Assembly: GCF_026004055.1 (NCBI RefSeq)
Contig: NZ_BPIJ01000001.1
Span: forward strand, 1,178,001-1,242,000
Direction of reading: 5' to 3'
Origin: Meiothermus sp.
Lineage (GTDB): Bacteria; Deinococcota; Deinococci; Deinococcales; Thermaceae
Length of the DNA stretch: 64,000 bases
The position numbers and the translations under genes are program-made. Under the pieces are notes generated by a model, which was not told the origin of the DNA, searched no databases, and worked only from the letters and a program-made list of their open reading frames with translations. This document shows, one piece after another, positions 44,877-54,749 of the stretch (position 1 is the stretch's first letter; every line of letters starts with the position of its first letter).

Positions 44877-45722
44877 GTGATGCGAATTGCTTTCCAGGGA
44901 ACCGAAGGAGCTTACAGCGAGGAAGCCTCTTTGCGTGCTTTCCCCGATGCACAAACCATCGGACTGCCCACCTTTCACCAGGTTTTTTCGGCTGTGACCA
45001 ACCAAGAAGTAGACCTGGGGGTGGTTCCGGTGGAAAACACCACCGCCGGCATCATCAACCAGACCTACGATCTGCTCCTGGAGACCGACCTGCACGTGGT
45101 GGGCGAGCTGGTGCTAAAGGTTGAGCACTGCTTGCTGGCCCCGCCCGGAACCCGCCTGGAAGACATCCGTAAGGTCAAGAGCCATCCCCAGGGCCTGGCC
45201 CAGTGCGATGGCTTTATTGCCCGCTACAAGCTCGAGGCCGAACCCGTCTACGACACCGCCGGTGCCGCCCGCGAGCTGGCCGAACACCCCCAGCCCGGCC
45301 TGGCCGCCATTGCCAGCCGCCGCGCCGCCGAGCGTTATGGATTGGTGGTGCTGGCCGAGGCCATACAAGACTTTATTGGCAACTATACCCGCTTTTTCGT
45401 GCTCTCGAGGGAAGATTTTCCCCGCCGCGAAGGCCCCTACAAAACCTCGGTGGTCTTTACCACCCGCCACCGGCCCGGCGAACTGCTGGCCGCCTTGCAG
45501 GCTTTCGCCGACCAGGGCATCAACCTGACCAAGCTCGAGTCCCGTCCCCGGCGCGACCCCGACCGCCCCTTCTCTCCCATCTTCTATGCCGACTTCGAGG
45601 GCCACGCCGAAGACCCCGGCCCTTCCCAGGCTTTGCTCACCCTGCTGCGTCGGGCTTCGTTTGTCAAAGTATTGGGCTCTTATCCCGCCGTGACCAGTTG
45701 GGGTTTGCTCAAGGAACCCTAA
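44877..45722 (+). CDS. pheA: Prephenate dehydratase
   Basis: Converts prephenate to phenylpyruvate in phenylalanine synthesis. It has 281 residues. The catalytic domain has RIAFQGTEGAYSEEAS, VVPVENTTAGIINQTYDLL and the diagnostic NYTRFFVLSRE. The C-terminal ACT domain (about 195-275) has the phenylalanine-binding ESRP motif, so feedback inhibition is expected. No chorismate mutase domain is fused. TATACT (44864-44869) ends seven bases before GTG 44877, a leaderless start; ATG 44880 is an in-frame alternative. The out-of-frame ATG TGA at 44875-44880 overlaps it. Confidence 0.95.
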   Translation: MMRIAFQGTEGAYSEEASLRAFPDAQTIGLPTFHQVFSAVTNQEVDLGVVPVENTTAGIINQTYDLLLETDLHVVGELVLKVEHCLLAPPGTRLEDIRKVKSHPQGLAQCDGFIARYKLEAEPVYDTAGAARELAEHPQPGLAAIASRRAAERYGLVVLAEAIQDFIGNYTRFFVLSREDFPRREGPYKTSVVFTTRHRPGELLAALQAFADQGINLTKLESRPRRDPDRPFSPIFYADFEGHAEDPGPSQALLTLLRRASFVKVLGSYPAVTSWGLLKEP

Positions 45723-45737
45723 ACCCCAAAACCCGCT

Positions 45738-46175
45738 TTAGCGAAAGGTGGCCCCAAACAAAACCCGCCCGTAGGGCGAACTGTTGAAGGGGAACACGCT
45801 CTGCCCCCCAATGAACAGGCCGGTGTCGCGGTCGAGGGCAAACTCGAGCCCGGCGTCTAAAGTTAGGGCAAAGTTGGCATTGGGTAAGCGAAGGCCCAGC
45901 CCACCGCCAAAGTAGGGCTTAATGCCGCGCAGGTCGCGGTCAAACTGGCCCAGATCGGGCTTAAAAAGCACCTCTCCCCCAATCAAGAAAGCCGGCCCCT
46001 GAAAAATCACATCGCCATAGATCAAAGCCACCAGGTCGCGTTGAAGGTTGGCCTCGAGGCCAAACCCTAAAGCGGGCGCGGGCACCGAGACCCGAAGCTG
46101 AAAGGACCTTTGAGCAAAGCCCATCGAAGCAAAAGCTACCAGCAACAAAACCACCAAGACAGGCAAACGCTTCAT
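45738..46175 (-). CDS. Small outer-membrane barrel-like protein
   Basis: A 145-residue exported protein. The signal peptide (MKRLPVLVVLLLVAFASMGFAQ) is cut after FAQ. The mature 123 residues are a run of short amphipathic strands rich in Gly and aromatics (ALGFGLEANLQR, PYFGGGLGLRLPNANFALTLDAGLEFAL), and the last residues are VLFGATFR, aromatic as in barrel proteins. That suggests a small outer-membrane beta-barrel. It faces the two OmpH/Skp-like genes, whose products could be its chaperones. ATG 46175 follows GAGGT; the first ATG at 46184 is less likely. Confidence 0.65.
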   Translation of the reverse strand: MKRLPVLVVLLLVAFASMGFAQRSFQLRVSVPAPALGFGLEANLQRDLVALIYGDVIFQGPAFLIGGEVLFKPDLGQFDRDLRGIKPYFGGGLGLRLPNANFALTLDAGLEFALDRDTGLFIGGQSVFPFNSSPYGRVLFGATFR

Positions 46176-46277
46176 GACATACACCTCGCAGGCGATACCT
46201 TAACCCAACACGGTCTAAATCGCCAGGGGTCTGGCTCTCACCCTATGCTAAGGGCCAGCCCGTACAGTGTGGCGCGT

Positions 46278-46769
46278 ATGAAGCGTTTTTCGCTGTTTGT
46301 GCCCATTCTGGCCGGACTGCTCCTGAGCAGCCTGCTGGTGGCACAAACTCCGCCCACAGCCGACAAGATTGGTTACCTGAACGCCAGGGCTGTGGTAGAG
46401 GCCCACCCCCAGTTTGCCCAGATAAAGGAGATTCAAGCCAAAGCAGAAGCCGAACTCAAACCGCTGCGCGAGGAACTTCAGCCGCTAGAAGCCAAGCTCC
46501 GGGCGGGCAGCGCCTCTGCCCAGGAGCAACAAAACTACCGTACCGTATCGCAAAAACTACAAGAAGCAAGCAAAAAGTGGTCAGACCAGCAAAACGCCGC
46601 GCTGCGTCCTATCACCGAAGAGATCGACAAGCTCATCGGTAAGGTGGCCAAGGAGCAGGGCTTTGCTATAGTACTCGACCAGGAAGTCGCCGCCGGCAGT
46701 GGTCTGGTGGTGTATGCGGCCCCGGAGCTCGACCTAACCCAGGCCATCGTGCGGGCTTTGCCCAAGTAA
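46278..46769 (+). CDS. OmpH/Skp-like periplasmic chaperone 1
   Basis: A 163-residue exported protein with signal peptide MKRFSLFVPILAGLLLSSLLVAQ. The mature part has IGYLNARAVVEAHPQF, a long charged helical arm (EIQAKAEAELKPLREELQPLEAKL) and a beta C-terminus, as in Skp/OmpH chaperones that hold unfolded outer-membrane proteins. It is followed 12 bases later by a close paralogue, which may share the transcript. TACAGT at 46263-46268 lies nine bases before ATG 46278. Confidence 0.85.
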   Translation: MKRFSLFVPILAGLLLSSLLVAQTPPTADKIGYLNARAVVEAHPQFAQIKEIQAKAEAELKPLREELQPLEAKLRAGSASAQEQQNYRTVSQKLQEASKKWSDQQNAALRPITEEIDKLIGKVAKEQGFAIVLDQEVAAGSGLVVYAAPELDLTQAIVRALPK

Positions 46770-46781
46770 CGGAGTGAAAAG

Positions 46782-47273
46782 ATGAACAGAAACTGGTTGT
46801 TTGTGGTGATGTTGGCAGGTTTGCTGTTGGGTGGTTCGCTCATCGCGCAAAACCGCCCCACCCCTACCCGTATCGGCTACGTGGATGCCGAAAAAGTGGT
46901 GCAGGCACACAAAGACTTCAAGAAAGTGCAGGATATCCGCACCCAGGCCGAGCGAGAGCTCAAGCCTCTGCGCGACCAGCTTCAGCCCCTGGAAGCCAAG
47001 CTAAGGGCCGGGAATGCCACCGCCAAGGAGCAGCAAGACTACCGTGTCCTGGCTCAAAGCCTGCAAGAGGCCGGCAAGAAGTGGACCGACCGTACCAACG
47101 CGGCCCTGAAGCCGATTACCGAGGAAATTGATCAGGTTATTGCCAAGGTGGCCCAGCAACAGGGTTTTGCCATGATACTCGACAAAAAGGTGGCAGCCAC
47201 CAGCGGTCTGGTGGTATATGCTGCCGAGGAGCTCGAGATCACCGACGCCGTAGTCAAGGCCCTGCCTAAATAG
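46782..47273 (+). CDS. OmpH/Skp-like periplasmic chaperone 2
   Basis: A 163-residue paralogue of the gene before it, about the same length, and alike across most of the mature chain (LKPLRDQLQPLEAKLRAGNATAKEQQDYR). The signal peptide MNRNWLFVVMLAGLLLGGSLIAQ is cut after IAQ. The pair is a tandem duplication that has kept both members open. A GGAG ribosome site precedes ATG 46782, and a strong terminator ends the unit. Confidence 0.85.
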   Translation: MNRNWLFVVMLAGLLLGGSLIAQNRPTPTRIGYVDAEKVVQAHKDFKKVQDIRTQAERELKPLRDQLQPLEAKLRAGNATAKEQQDYRVLAQSLQEAGKKWTDRTNAALKPITEEIDQVIAKVAQQQGFAMILDKKVAATSGLVVYAAEELEITDAVVKALPK

Positions 47274-47287
47274 ACCGAAATCTACGT

Positions 47288-47321
47288 AAAGCACAGGGTG
47301 CATTGCAACCCTGTGCTTTTT
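47288..47321 (+). terminator. Terminator of the OmpH pair
   Basis: AAAGCACAGGGT with ACCCTGTGCTTT, a 12-pair stem with a 7-base loop, ending in a run of T. Confidence 0.92.
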
Positions 47322-47570
47322 GCTAAAGCCGGCGATTTCAGCCATAGCAGCGCCTCGAGGATATTGGGCGAAACCACCTGCTCAACGGCTTCTGTAGGTG
47401 GTATAGGTGGAAACCCCTCCGGCCTAAGCCAGCCCGTAGTTGGCAAATGCGCCCAACAAGTATGGAATGACGCTGGGCTGATCCCAAACCTTGTCGGCAC
47501 CGGTCACACAAAAAACCTTTGGTTGCTGTTTGGCGCAAGTTTAATTGCCGATATGTTACACTCATAAGCG

Positions 47571-50345
47571 ATGGCGAAGGGCAAATCCAAGGCAAACAAA
47601 GCCGACAAGGCCTCCGTAGAGCGAAAGCGCGACCTCGAGGCTTTTTCTCTGCTCATTCTGGGGCTGGCGGGGCTCCTCGCCGCAGCTATTTATTTTGGCT
47701 CCAACCTGGCCGGGCAACTCGGCAGTGGAATCCAGGCCTTTTTTTGGGGCAATTTGGGGTATGTGGCCTGGCTAATACCGCCCATCCTGGCCTTGTTGGG
47801 GGTCTGGCTCCTGCTGGATCGTCCTCTGGGTGGCTTTGCCAGAACGGTTGCTTTGGTGTTCGCCGGAGGTTTGGTCAGCCTGCCGTTGGTGGCACATGCC
47901 TCCAAGCCCCACGGGGGCCAGCTTGGCAGCGCCCTTCATGCTTTATTGGTGGGTAATCTGGGCAATTTTGGCCTGCTTTTGCCGCTGCTGGCCTTGAGCT
48001 TTGTGGCCGATCTGGCCCTGGGGCAGCGGCCCGGCTTCTTATTGGGCAAAAGCGTCCGGCGGGTGGTGCTGGCCGGACAACGCCTGTACCGGGCCTACAC
48101 CCGCTCACAAAGCGCTACGCGCCTCTTGCGCGAAGCCCATGCACTGGCCGAACGCTACCCCGAGCACAAGGCCCTGCAAACCCTGCAAGACGACCTAAAA
48201 ACCTTCCGGCGTAACCCCCTGGAGGGGGAAGCCCTTGCCGGATTTGCCCGTTTGCTGAGTGATTTTAGAGCCGAGCGGGCTAAAGAGCTGGCCGCCAAGC
48301 TGGCCGAAGAGCCCAGGCCCCTTCCGGTACGTCTGGAGCGCCTGGCAGCAGCCCTGGCGGCCCCCCTAAAGGGCGAGGGGCTGGCTCAGGCCCTCGAGGA
48401 ACGCCGCACCGCGTTGCTGCTGGAAATCGGCGCCCTGATTACCAAAACCCAGGCCCTCACCCGCCAGGCCGAACACGCGGCTAAAAACCTGGGCCACGCC
48501 CATAACGCCAAAGCGCTGCTGACCGCCTTAGACGAGCATCAGCACCGGATGGCGAGCTGGCGCGAAGTGGAAGAATTAACCGTGGGCCTGGAAGAACGGG
48601 TAGACGGCTGGCTGCGCTGGGCCGAGTGGGTGGAGGCCGCCCCGGCAGAAGCCCACCCGGCGGGGCTGCGGGCTCTGCTCGAGAAGGGCCTACAAGCCGA
48701 GCCGCCGGCCTTCGAGGTAGCAACCGCCAAACCCCCCATCGAGCCGGTATTCGACTTCGACTTCGTGTTTCCCGAACCCGATAAGGTAGAAGCCGCCCAT
48801 AAAACCCCTCTACCCGCCGAAAAACCCAAAAACGCACCGGCCAAAAGCAGTCCGGCGCCTTCTGGTTCCTCAGCCCGCCCCTCCACCGCCTTGCAGCTCC
48901 CCACCTTTGACCTGCTGGATAAGCCCGAAGCCCCGCGCTACGACCCCAAGGCCTTGGAGATCATCACCCAGCGCCAGGTCGAACTGATCAACAACACCCT
49001 GCAGCACCACGGGGTAGAGGCTAAGGTAGTGAGCTGGTCACGCGGCCCCACGGTCACGCGCTTTGAGCTCGAGCCCGCCCCCGGCGAGAAAATCAGCCGG
49101 GTGCAAAACCTGCACAACGATCTAGCCCTGGCCCTGGCCGCGGGCTCGGTGCGCATCGAGGCCCCCATTCCGGGCAAGAGTGTGATTGGCCTCGAGGTGC
49201 CCAACGCCGAGCGCGAGCTGGTGCGCTACAGCGAGGCCATTCAGTCTGCTGCCTTCGCCCGCAGCAAGGACATCCTGCCCATGGTGCTGGGCAAGAGCAT
49301 CGACGGCGAGGTCTGGGTGCGCGACCTGGCCAAAATGCCCCACCTCCTGATTGCAGGGTCTACGGGTTCAGGCAAGTCGGTGGCGGTGAACACCCTCATT
49401 ACCAGTCTGCTCTTCAAATATCTCCCCACCGACCTGCGCTTCCTGATGATTGACCCCAAGATGGTCGAGCTCACCCCCTACGAGGGCATCCCGCACCTGG
49501 TGCGTCCGGTGGTCACCAACCCCGCCGACGCCGCCGGGGTGTTGTTGGGGGCGGTGGCCCACATGGAGCGGCGCTACAAGATGATGAGCCAGGTAGGGGC
49601 CAGGAACCTCGAGCAGTTCAACCAGAAGATGCGCGCGGCGGGTGAGCCCACCCTCCCCTACCTGGTGATCGTGATAGACGAGCTGGCCGACCTGATGATC
49701 ACCGCCCCCAAGGAAGTCGAGCAGGCCATCTTGCGACTCGCGCAGATGGCCCGGGCCACCGGCATGCACCTGATTCTGGCCACCCAGCGCCCCTCGGTGG
49801 ACATCCTGACCTCGCTCATCAAGGTCAACATCCCGGCCCGGATGGCCTTTGCGGTCTCTTCGGGCTTCGACTCCCGCACCATCCTGGACACCTACGGGGC
49901 CGAGCGGCTGGTAGGGCAGGGCGATATGCTCTTCCACCAGCCGGGCCTGCCCAAACCGGTGCGGTTGCAGGGGCCCTTCCTCTCGGAAACCGAGGTGCAC
50001 CGCATTGCCGAGTTCCTGCGCGAACAGAGCTTCGAAGACACCTTTGTGGCGCAGTACGGCCCCGACTTCGAGGGGCCCTTGAACCTGGGCGGGGGCGGGG
50101 GTGGGGAGGCCGGCGAGATTGACTTTGGCGACCCCCTGCTCAAAAAAGCTGCCGAGATCGTGATTGAGGAGGGCTACGCCTCGGTAAGCCGGCTCCAGCG
50201 GCGGCTCTCGGTGGGCCACGCCCGGGCCGGCAAGCTGGTAGATGCCCTCGAGGCCATGGGCATTGTGGGGCCACACCAGGGCAGCAAGCCCCGTGAGGTG
50301 CTGATCACCCGCGACCAGTTGCCGGAGTATTTCGGGGGGGAGTAG
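47571..50345 (+). CDS. ftsK: DNA translocase FtsK/SpoIIIE
   Basis: A 924-residue septal DNA pump that clears chromosome ends from the closing septum. Four or so membrane segments lie in about residues 24-165. A long charged linker (about 170-440) ends in a Pro/Ala-rich part. The RecA-like motor has [12 protein letters not shown] (about 595) and [14 protein letters not shown] (Walker B). The C-terminal gamma domain, which reads chromosome polarity signals, is a winged helix ([24 protein letters not shown]). TACACT (47557-47562) ends eight bases before ATG 47571, a leaderless-type promoter. The last 41 bases overlap a convergent hypothetical gene. Confidence 0.96.
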   Translation: MAKGKSKANKADKASVERKRDLEAFSLLILGLAGLLAAAIYFGSNLAGQLGSGIQAFFWGNLGYVAWLIPPILALLGVWLLLDRPLGGFARTVALVFAGGLVSLPLVAHASKPHGGQLGSALHALLVGNLGNFGLLLPLLALSFVADLALGQRPGFLLGKSVRRVVLAGQRLYRAYTRSQSATRLLREAHALAERYPEHKALQTLQDDLKTFRRNPLEGEALAGFARLLSDFRAERAKELAAKLAEEPRPLPVRLERLAAALAAPLKGEGLAQALEERRTALLLEIGALITKTQALTRQAEHAAKNLGHAHNAKALLTALDEHQHRMASWREVEELTVGLEERVDGWLRWAEWVEAAPAEAHPAGLRALLEKGLQAEPPAFEVATAKPPIEPVFDFDFVFPEPDKVEAAHKTPLPAEKPKNAPAKSSPAPSGSSARPSTALQLPTFDLLDKPEAPRYDPKALEIITQRQVELINNTLQHHGVEAKVVSWSRGPTVTRFELEPAPGEKISRVQNLHNDLALALAAGSVRIEAPIPGKSVIGLEVPNAERELVRYSEAIQSAAFARSKDILPMVLGKSIDGEVWVRDLAKMPHLLIAGSTGSGKSVAVNTLITSLLFKYLPTDLRFLMIDPKMVELTPYEGIPHLVRPVVTNPADAAGVLLGAVAHMERRYKMMSQVGARNLEQFNQKMRAAGEPTLPYLVIVIDELADLMITAPKEVEQAILRLAQMARATGMHLILATQRPSVDILTSLIKVNIPARMAFAVSSGFDSRTILDTYGAERLVGQGDMLFHQPGLPKPVRLQGPFLSETEVHRIAEFLREQSFEDTFVAQYGPDFEGPLNLGGGGGGEAGEIDFGDPLLKKAAEIVIEEGYASVSRLQRRLSVGHARAGKLVDALEAMGIVGPHQGSKPREVLITRDQLPEYFGGE

Positions 50346-51030
50346 GCTCATCCAGCCAGGGAAACCCTGAGGGATTGGCCCGCACCCGCTCCATCAGCTC
50401 ATGGTCGTCATGGGCTCTGACTTGGTGAAGAAAGGGGAAGTCCTGCGGTCTGACCCGTACTCGAGCCAGGGGTCGTACAGAATTTGGATTGGCCCAATGG
50501 GGATCGTGCACCGTCCAAGGCCCCAAGCGATAGGGGGGTTGCTGTACGAACCCTTCTCTAGGTAGTACGTAGACCACCCCCTCGCGCCAGGGGTTCTGCT
50601 GCAGCGCCCCACGAGACACCGAAAAAAAGTAGCGCATCTCGCTCAAGCGACCCTGCGGAAGCTCAAACTGGAGCGCAGCGTTGAGCATTCGCAACCTGAA
50701 CTTTGCCCTATCTAGCACCGCATAAAACATAGCCCATATCCCATCGCTGGCTGCAAACACGGCCCTTTGCTGGCTGAAAACATCGTCGTCCTTGGCAGCA
50801 GGAACCCGTGGTTCAAACCTCTCGATGCCAGGGCTACCTGATCCGTGCAACAATAATCCCTTGACCTCGCAGAGCCAGTTGAGAAAAACCCACTTTGGCA
50901 CACTTGTGGGCTCGATCCAAGAACCGTTATCCGGTTGCACAAAGGTCTGATAGAGGGCCTGGAGTTCAGCCTGCTGGTGTGCCGAACACTGAAAATCAGG
51001 GCGCTGAAGCCAGTAATCAGGAATCTTCAT
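50305..51030 (-). CDS. Conserved-looking hypothetical protein
   Basis: A 241-residue protein not matched to a family I can name. It is rich in Trp, Phe and Arg, with no signal or membrane segment. The region [20 protein letters not shown], then ERFEPRVP (residues about 45-75), has a compact, motif-like character (His-Gly-Ser after a hydrophobic stretch), vaguely like the entry of ADP-ribosyltransferase folds; that is only a resemblance. Its C-terminal 41 bases lie over the end of ftsK in the opposite direction, an unusually large overlap. An IS982-type element starts 30 bases upstream, and could affect its expression. Confidence 0.6.
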   Translation of the reverse strand: MKIPDYWLQRPDFQCSAHQQAELQALYQTFVQPDNGSWIEPTSVPKWVFLNWLCEVKGLLLHGSGSPGIERFEPRVPAAKDDDVFSQQRAVFAASDGIWAMFYAVLDRAKFRLRMLNAALQFELPQGRLSEMRYFFSVSRGALQQNPWREGVVYVLPREGFVQQPPYRLGPWTVHDPHWANPNSVRPLARVRVRPQDFPFLHQVRAHDDHELMERVRANPSGFPWLDEPTPPRNTPATGRG

Positions 51031-51060
51031 GGCAGCGATGAAATCCTTATTATATTAATA

Positions 51061-51998
51061 ACCCAAGTTGCTACCTAAGCGACCTTCTCCGTGATGAGAC
51101 GGATGTTGTGCGCCAACATAAACGTGAGCACCTTCAGGACAAACCCCTCCTGGGTCACAACATGAATCCGTCGAGGGAAAAGGGTATGCAGCATGCTCCC
51201 TACGGTCTCCACCACCCGCCGCCCCAGGAGGGCCAGGTACTGCAACCAAGGCGCATACCGTCGGCTCCTTTTTTTGCGTACCGCCATGACCTTGATCCCC
51301 GTAGCCTCCTGCATCACATCCTCCCACACATAGCTCTCATACCCTCGATCCAGATGCAATCGCTTCCCCTCCTCCACCTCCAGGGGCAGCAGGAATAGCG
51401 AGCTCAGGTCGTGCATGCTCCCGGGGTCAGCGCCACCTCATGCGCGAAGAAGCCATCATCTTCCAACACGTGCAGCTTGAAGCCGTAGAAGTAGACCCGC
51501 TGGCTGGGAATGTAGCCTCGGTAGACCCGCTCCGGGGCCAGCCTGCACCTTGGAGCCCAGATGTTCTCGCAAAGGGGAAGGGGGACGATCCCCTGTCGGG
51601 ACGGGCAGGGCCCGTACACCCAGGGGAAGGTATCCAGGGCGTACCCCTGGGCTTGGTGCAGGTCTCTCCAGAGGCGGGAGAGGAGGGGGAGGAGGGCCAG
51701 GAGGTAGGGCTGGAGGGGGTGGATCCTACGGCCGAAGCGGCTTGGGGAGGGGAGGTGGGAGAAGAGGGCGAAGTCTTTGGCGAAGGCCAGGGTTTTTTTG
51801 TGGTTGCCGCCCGTGTGGAGGGCGGAGAGGACGGCGAGGGTGAGGATGACGCTGGAGGGGGTCTTGGTCTCTTGGTCGTCCTTGTGGCCCAGAAGGGGGA
51901 GGAGGTCGTCTATAATGCAGAAGGCCGCTATCGTCGTATTTAGCATAGCGGCCTTTATTTTTGCATCCCCGAGGCAAAGGATAGGTGGCAACTTGGAT
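51061..51998 (-). mobile_element. IS982-family-type insertion sequence
   Basis: About 938 bp. The inverted ends are ACCCAAGTTGCTACCTA (51061-51077) and, on the other strand from 51998, ATCCAAGTTGCCACCTA, with two differences in 17. Size, ends beginning ACCC-like, and transposase type suit IS982. No clear target duplication is visible next to the ends. It lies between the hypothetical gene and acuB, and its right end is only 44 bases before the acuB -10 box. Confidence 0.85.
51075..51946 (-). pseudogene. IS982-type transposase, frameshifted
   Basis: The N-terminal frame (from ATG 51946: LNTTIAAFCIIDDLLPLLGHKDD) runs to a stop at 51404 after VALTPGACTT. The C-terminal frame (LSSLFLLPLEVEEGKRLHLDRGYESYVWEDVMQEA, then SRRYAPWLQYL) continues one frame over, from about 51416 to 51075. 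One missing base near 51417 explains this: LTPGS-MHDLSS would be the unbroken sequence. DDE-type acidic residues are spread over both halves. The element is therefore probably not able to move by itself, unless the shift is programmed, as in some IS families. Confidence 0.85.
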
Positions 51999-52054
51999 TA
52001 GTTTACCAACAAATGCCCCTAGCCCTCTCACGGTTGTGGCTTAGACTGGTGCAA

Positions 52055-52690
52055 ATGTTGGTCAAAGATGTCATGCACAGCCCGGTGTTGACCGTGGACG
52101 CCTCGGTGACGCTCGAGGCCGCCTATCACATCATGCTCCAGCGCAACATCCGGCATATCCCGGTTACCCGGGAGGGCCGCCTGGTGGGCATGATTACCGA
52201 CCGCGATATTCGCCTGGCTACCAGCCCCTTCGCACCCGGAGGGGCCAGACCTACCGAGACCCCGGTGGAACAGGTAATGTCTCAGCCGGTATTTACCGGC
52301 GAGACCCTGGATCCGGTAGAGGAAGCCGCACGGGTTATGCGGGAGCGCAAAATTGGGGCGCTGCCCATTCTGGAAGGGCACGAGCTGGTAGGGATCGTAA
52401 CCGGAATCGATTTGCTGGATGCCTTGTTGCGATTGACCGGGGTGCAAAAGCCCAGCGGACGGCTCGAGGTCTGCCTCGACGACCGTCCTGGCGAGTTGGC
52501 CCGGCTTAGTAGCGAGCTGGCCCACCAACATATCAACATCCATTCCCTGCTCACCTACCCCTGCGACGAGGGTACCGTGACCACCGTGGTACGGGTTGGC
52601 ACTCTGGACACCCGCCGGATTGCCCGAGATTTGCGACAAAAGGGGTTTGAGGTACGCTGGCCGCCCGAAATTCCCGGCAAGAGCTTATGA
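52055..52690 (+). CDS. CBS/ACT domain protein (AcuB-like)
   Basis: A 211-residue cytoplasmic protein. Two CBS domains (about 1-60, DVMHSPVLTVDASVTLEAA; and about 75-130, VMSQPVFTGETLDPVEEAARVM) are followed by an ACT domain (about 140-205, LEVCLDDRPGELARLSSELA). This is the AcuB layout; AcuB modulates the acetyl-CoA synthetase acetylation system in Bacillus. Its stop overlaps the acuC start by four bases (ATGA). ATG 52055 is chosen because of TAGACT at 52042-52047, seven bases upstream (leaderless). An adenosyl ligand for the CBS pair is expected. Confidence 0.88.
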   Translation: MLVKDVMHSPVLTVDASVTLEAAYHIMLQRNIRHIPVTREGRLVGMITDRDIRLATSPFAPGGARPTETPVEQVMSQPVFTGETLDPVEEAARVMRERKIGALPILEGHELVGIVTGIDLLDALLRLTGVQKPSGRLEVCLDDRPGELARLSSELAHQHINIHSLLTYPCDEGTVTTVVRVGTLDTRRIARDLRQKGFEVRWPPEIPGKSL

Positions 52691-53823
52691 GCGTTCCCGT
52701 TATCTACAGCCCCCAGTACAAGCTCTACAACTTTGGGCCACAACACCCCTTTAGCCCGGTACGCCTCGAGATGTTGCTGGACTTGCTGGCGCAGCTAGGC
52801 CACCCCTTGCACTTTGTGGAACCTGCCCCGGCCACCCGCGAGGAAGTGCGCAGCGTGCACCTGGAATCGTTTGTGCGGCGGGTGGAGGCTGCTGGACGGG
52901 GGGAGCACTCGCCCGATTTCGATCACTACGGGCTCGGAACCGCCGACACCCCCATCTTTCCCGGTATGGACGAGGCCGCTCGCTGGCTGGTAGGGGGTAC
53001 GCTCACGGCAGCGCGGATGATCTCGAGCGGCCAGACCAAGGAGGTTTTGCAACTGGGGGGCGGCCTGCACCACGCCCAAAAAGACCTGGCTTCGGGTTTT
53101 TGCGTTTACAACGACCTTTCGGTGGCCATCCGCCACCTGACCGACCAGGGTCTACGGGTAGCCTATATAGACATCGACGTGCACCACGGCGACGGGGTAC
53201 AGTGGATTCACTACGACGAGGCCAACGTGCTCACCTTCTCGATTCACGAGTCGGGTCGCTATCTCTATCCCGGTACCGGCCACACCCACGAAATCGGCAA
53301 GGCCCTGGGCACCGGGCGCAAGCTCAACCTTCCGCTGGAACCTTTTACCGAGGATGACTCATACCTGGAGGTGCTACAGATGGGCCTCGAGCCCGCCCTC
53401 AACTGGTTCCGCCCCGATGTCATGGTGATTCAGTGCGGGGCCGATGCCCATTACCAAGACCCGCTAGCGGAAATCTTGCTCACAGTCCAGGCCTATCACA
53501 AAATTTTTCCGCTCCTGCGGCAGTACGCAGCAGCGTACGCCGGAGGCAGGGCAGTCTACACCCTGGGGGGAGGCTACAGCCTAGACGCCACCAGCCGCAT
53601 CTGGGCTTTGCTCTACCTAACCCTGCAGGGCCTGCCCTTACCTGAACACCTACCCGAACCCTGGCTCAGGCGCTGGGGCTCCCAGCTCGGCCACCTCCTG
53701 ACCCATACCCTCTTTGACCCCGAAGGTGCCTATCCCGAAATTCCCCGCAAGCTCGAAATAGAGCGGCGCAACCGCCAGGTGGCCGAGCGAATGCTCGAGT
53801 CGGTACGGCCTTACTGGAACTGA
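52687..53823 (+). CDS. Histone-deacetylase-family protein (AcuC-like)
   Basis: A 378-residue zinc-dependent deacylase. The class I deacetylase landmarks are present: GGLHHAQKDLASGF (His pair), YIDIDVHHGDGVQ (zinc-binding Asp and His), QCGADAHYQDPL (second zinc Asp), and GGGYS (catalytic Tyr). AcuC deacetylates and activates acetyl-CoA synthetase in Bacillus, and the coupled acuB gene supports that role here. No acsA or acuA is in the window. The start ATG overlaps the acuB stop. Confidence 0.92.
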   Translation: MSVPVIYSPQYKLYNFGPQHPFSPVRLEMLLDLLAQLGHPLHFVEPAPATREEVRSVHLESFVRRVEAAGRGEHSPDFDHYGLGTADTPIFPGMDEAARWLVGGTLTAARMISSGQTKEVLQLGGGLHHAQKDLASGFCVYNDLSVAIRHLTDQGLRVAYIDIDVHHGDGVQWIHYDEANVLTFSIHESGRYLYPGTGHTHEIGKALGTGRKLNLPLEPFTEDDSYLEVLQMGLEPALNWFRPDVMVIQCGADAHYQDPLAEILLTVQAYHKIFPLLRQYAAAYAGGRAVYTLGGGYSLDATSRIWALLYLTLQGLPLPEHLPEPWLRRWGSQLGHLLTHTLFDPEGAYPEIPRKLEIERRNRQVAERMLESVRPYWN

Positions 53824-53888
53824 ACCCGGTGAAACCGGCTAGAAGAGCGCTGTAAAATCTGGGTATTATCAACCTGGCGAGACAGGGT

Positions 53889-54122
53889 ATGCGACTAAAA
53901 CAAGGCCTATACCAACATTACAAGGGCAAGCACTACTGGGTGCATGGCCTAGCCCGCCATTCCGAAACCGAGGAGTGGTATGTGGTCTACGAAACTCGTT
54001 ACGGCATCGAGCCGGAAACTTTGTGGGTGCGCCCGCTGACCATGTTTTTGGAAGATGTGGAGGTAGATGGCAGGCGAGTGCCCCGCTTTCGCTACATTGG
54101 AGATAGCTCGAGCCCCGAGTAA
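53889..54122 (+). CDS. DUF1653 family protein
   Basis: A 77-residue protein with the DUF1653 pattern: LKQGLYQHYKGKHYWVHGLARHSET, then VVYETRYG, LWVRPLTMF and PRFRYIG. The family is small, cytoplasmic and widespread, and its function is unknown. TATTAT at 53864-53869 may be the -10 box. There is no strong ribosome site. Confidence 0.88.
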   Translation: MRLKQGLYQHYKGKHYWVHGLARHSETEEWYVVYETRYGIEPETLWVRPLTMFLEDVEVDGRRVPRFRYIGDSSSPE

Positions 54123-54153
54123 AAGTTTCCTATCCTACCCATCCAAGCTTTAC

Positions 54154-54627
54154 CTACTTCAGCGGCTTCATATACCAGCTCAAGGTGGGGCCGCTATCGC
54201 GCAGGTGCTCAAAACCCACCCGCTCCCAGAAGCGCTTGGCCTGGTCGTTGTTGCCATAAACCACCGCGTAGAGCCGATCCATCCGGCCACGAAGCAGGGC
54301 CTCGAGCCGTTCTACCGCGGCTTTGCCCAGGCCTCGCCCTTGCAAACTTTCTTCAATCAGGAGCAAGCTGATGGTAGCCGAGTGTAAATCGGGATAGGCC
54401 ACCTTGTAATCGAGAAAGCCCACCACCTGACCATCTTGCTGCAACAGCAAAGCCTGGCGGCGGGTGTCGTGGCGCAGGGTCTCGAGTTCACGCTGTATAT
54501 CGTTCAGGGTAGGCGTATCGCCGCCAATCAAGGCGATATAGGTAGGGCAACTCAAGTACAGGCTATGCACAACAGGAGCTGAATCGACGGTGACGGGCAG
54601 GAAGTCGAGTTGCACAGAAACTTTCAT
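54154..54627 (-). CDS. GNAT family N-acetyltransferase
   Basis: A 157-residue acetyl-CoA-dependent acetyltransferase. The acetyl-CoA pyrophosphate loop is in SLQGRGLGKAAVERL (Q/RxxGxG/A), and the strands before it (ATISLLLIE) and after (VVYGNNDQAKRFWERVGF) are typical of GNAT. The N-terminal part is less conserved, so the substrate is unknown. The gene ends 32 bases from the convergent DUF1653 stop. Confidence 0.88.
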   Translation of the reverse strand: MKVSVQLDFLPVTVDSAPVVHSLYLSCPTYIALIGGDTPTLNDIQRELETLRHDTRRQALLLQQDGQVVGFLDYKVAYPDLHSATISLLLIEESLQGRGLGKAAVERLEALLRGRMDRLYAVVYGNNDQAKRFWERVGFEHLRDSGPTLSWYMKPLK

Positions 54628-54749
54628 AGTTTGCCTAGATTGTATTCGCCGAGGTTAGATTTGGGTGTAATTTGCAACCCAGCGCTGGTGTCCATTTTCA
54701 CGTACCGACCGACACAGCTCTTCTATTGAGGTTGGATGCCCATTTATCG

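Noticed and set aside
51440-51943. Long open frame on the plus strand across the IS982-type element
   Set aside because: It is the antisense shadow of the transposase.
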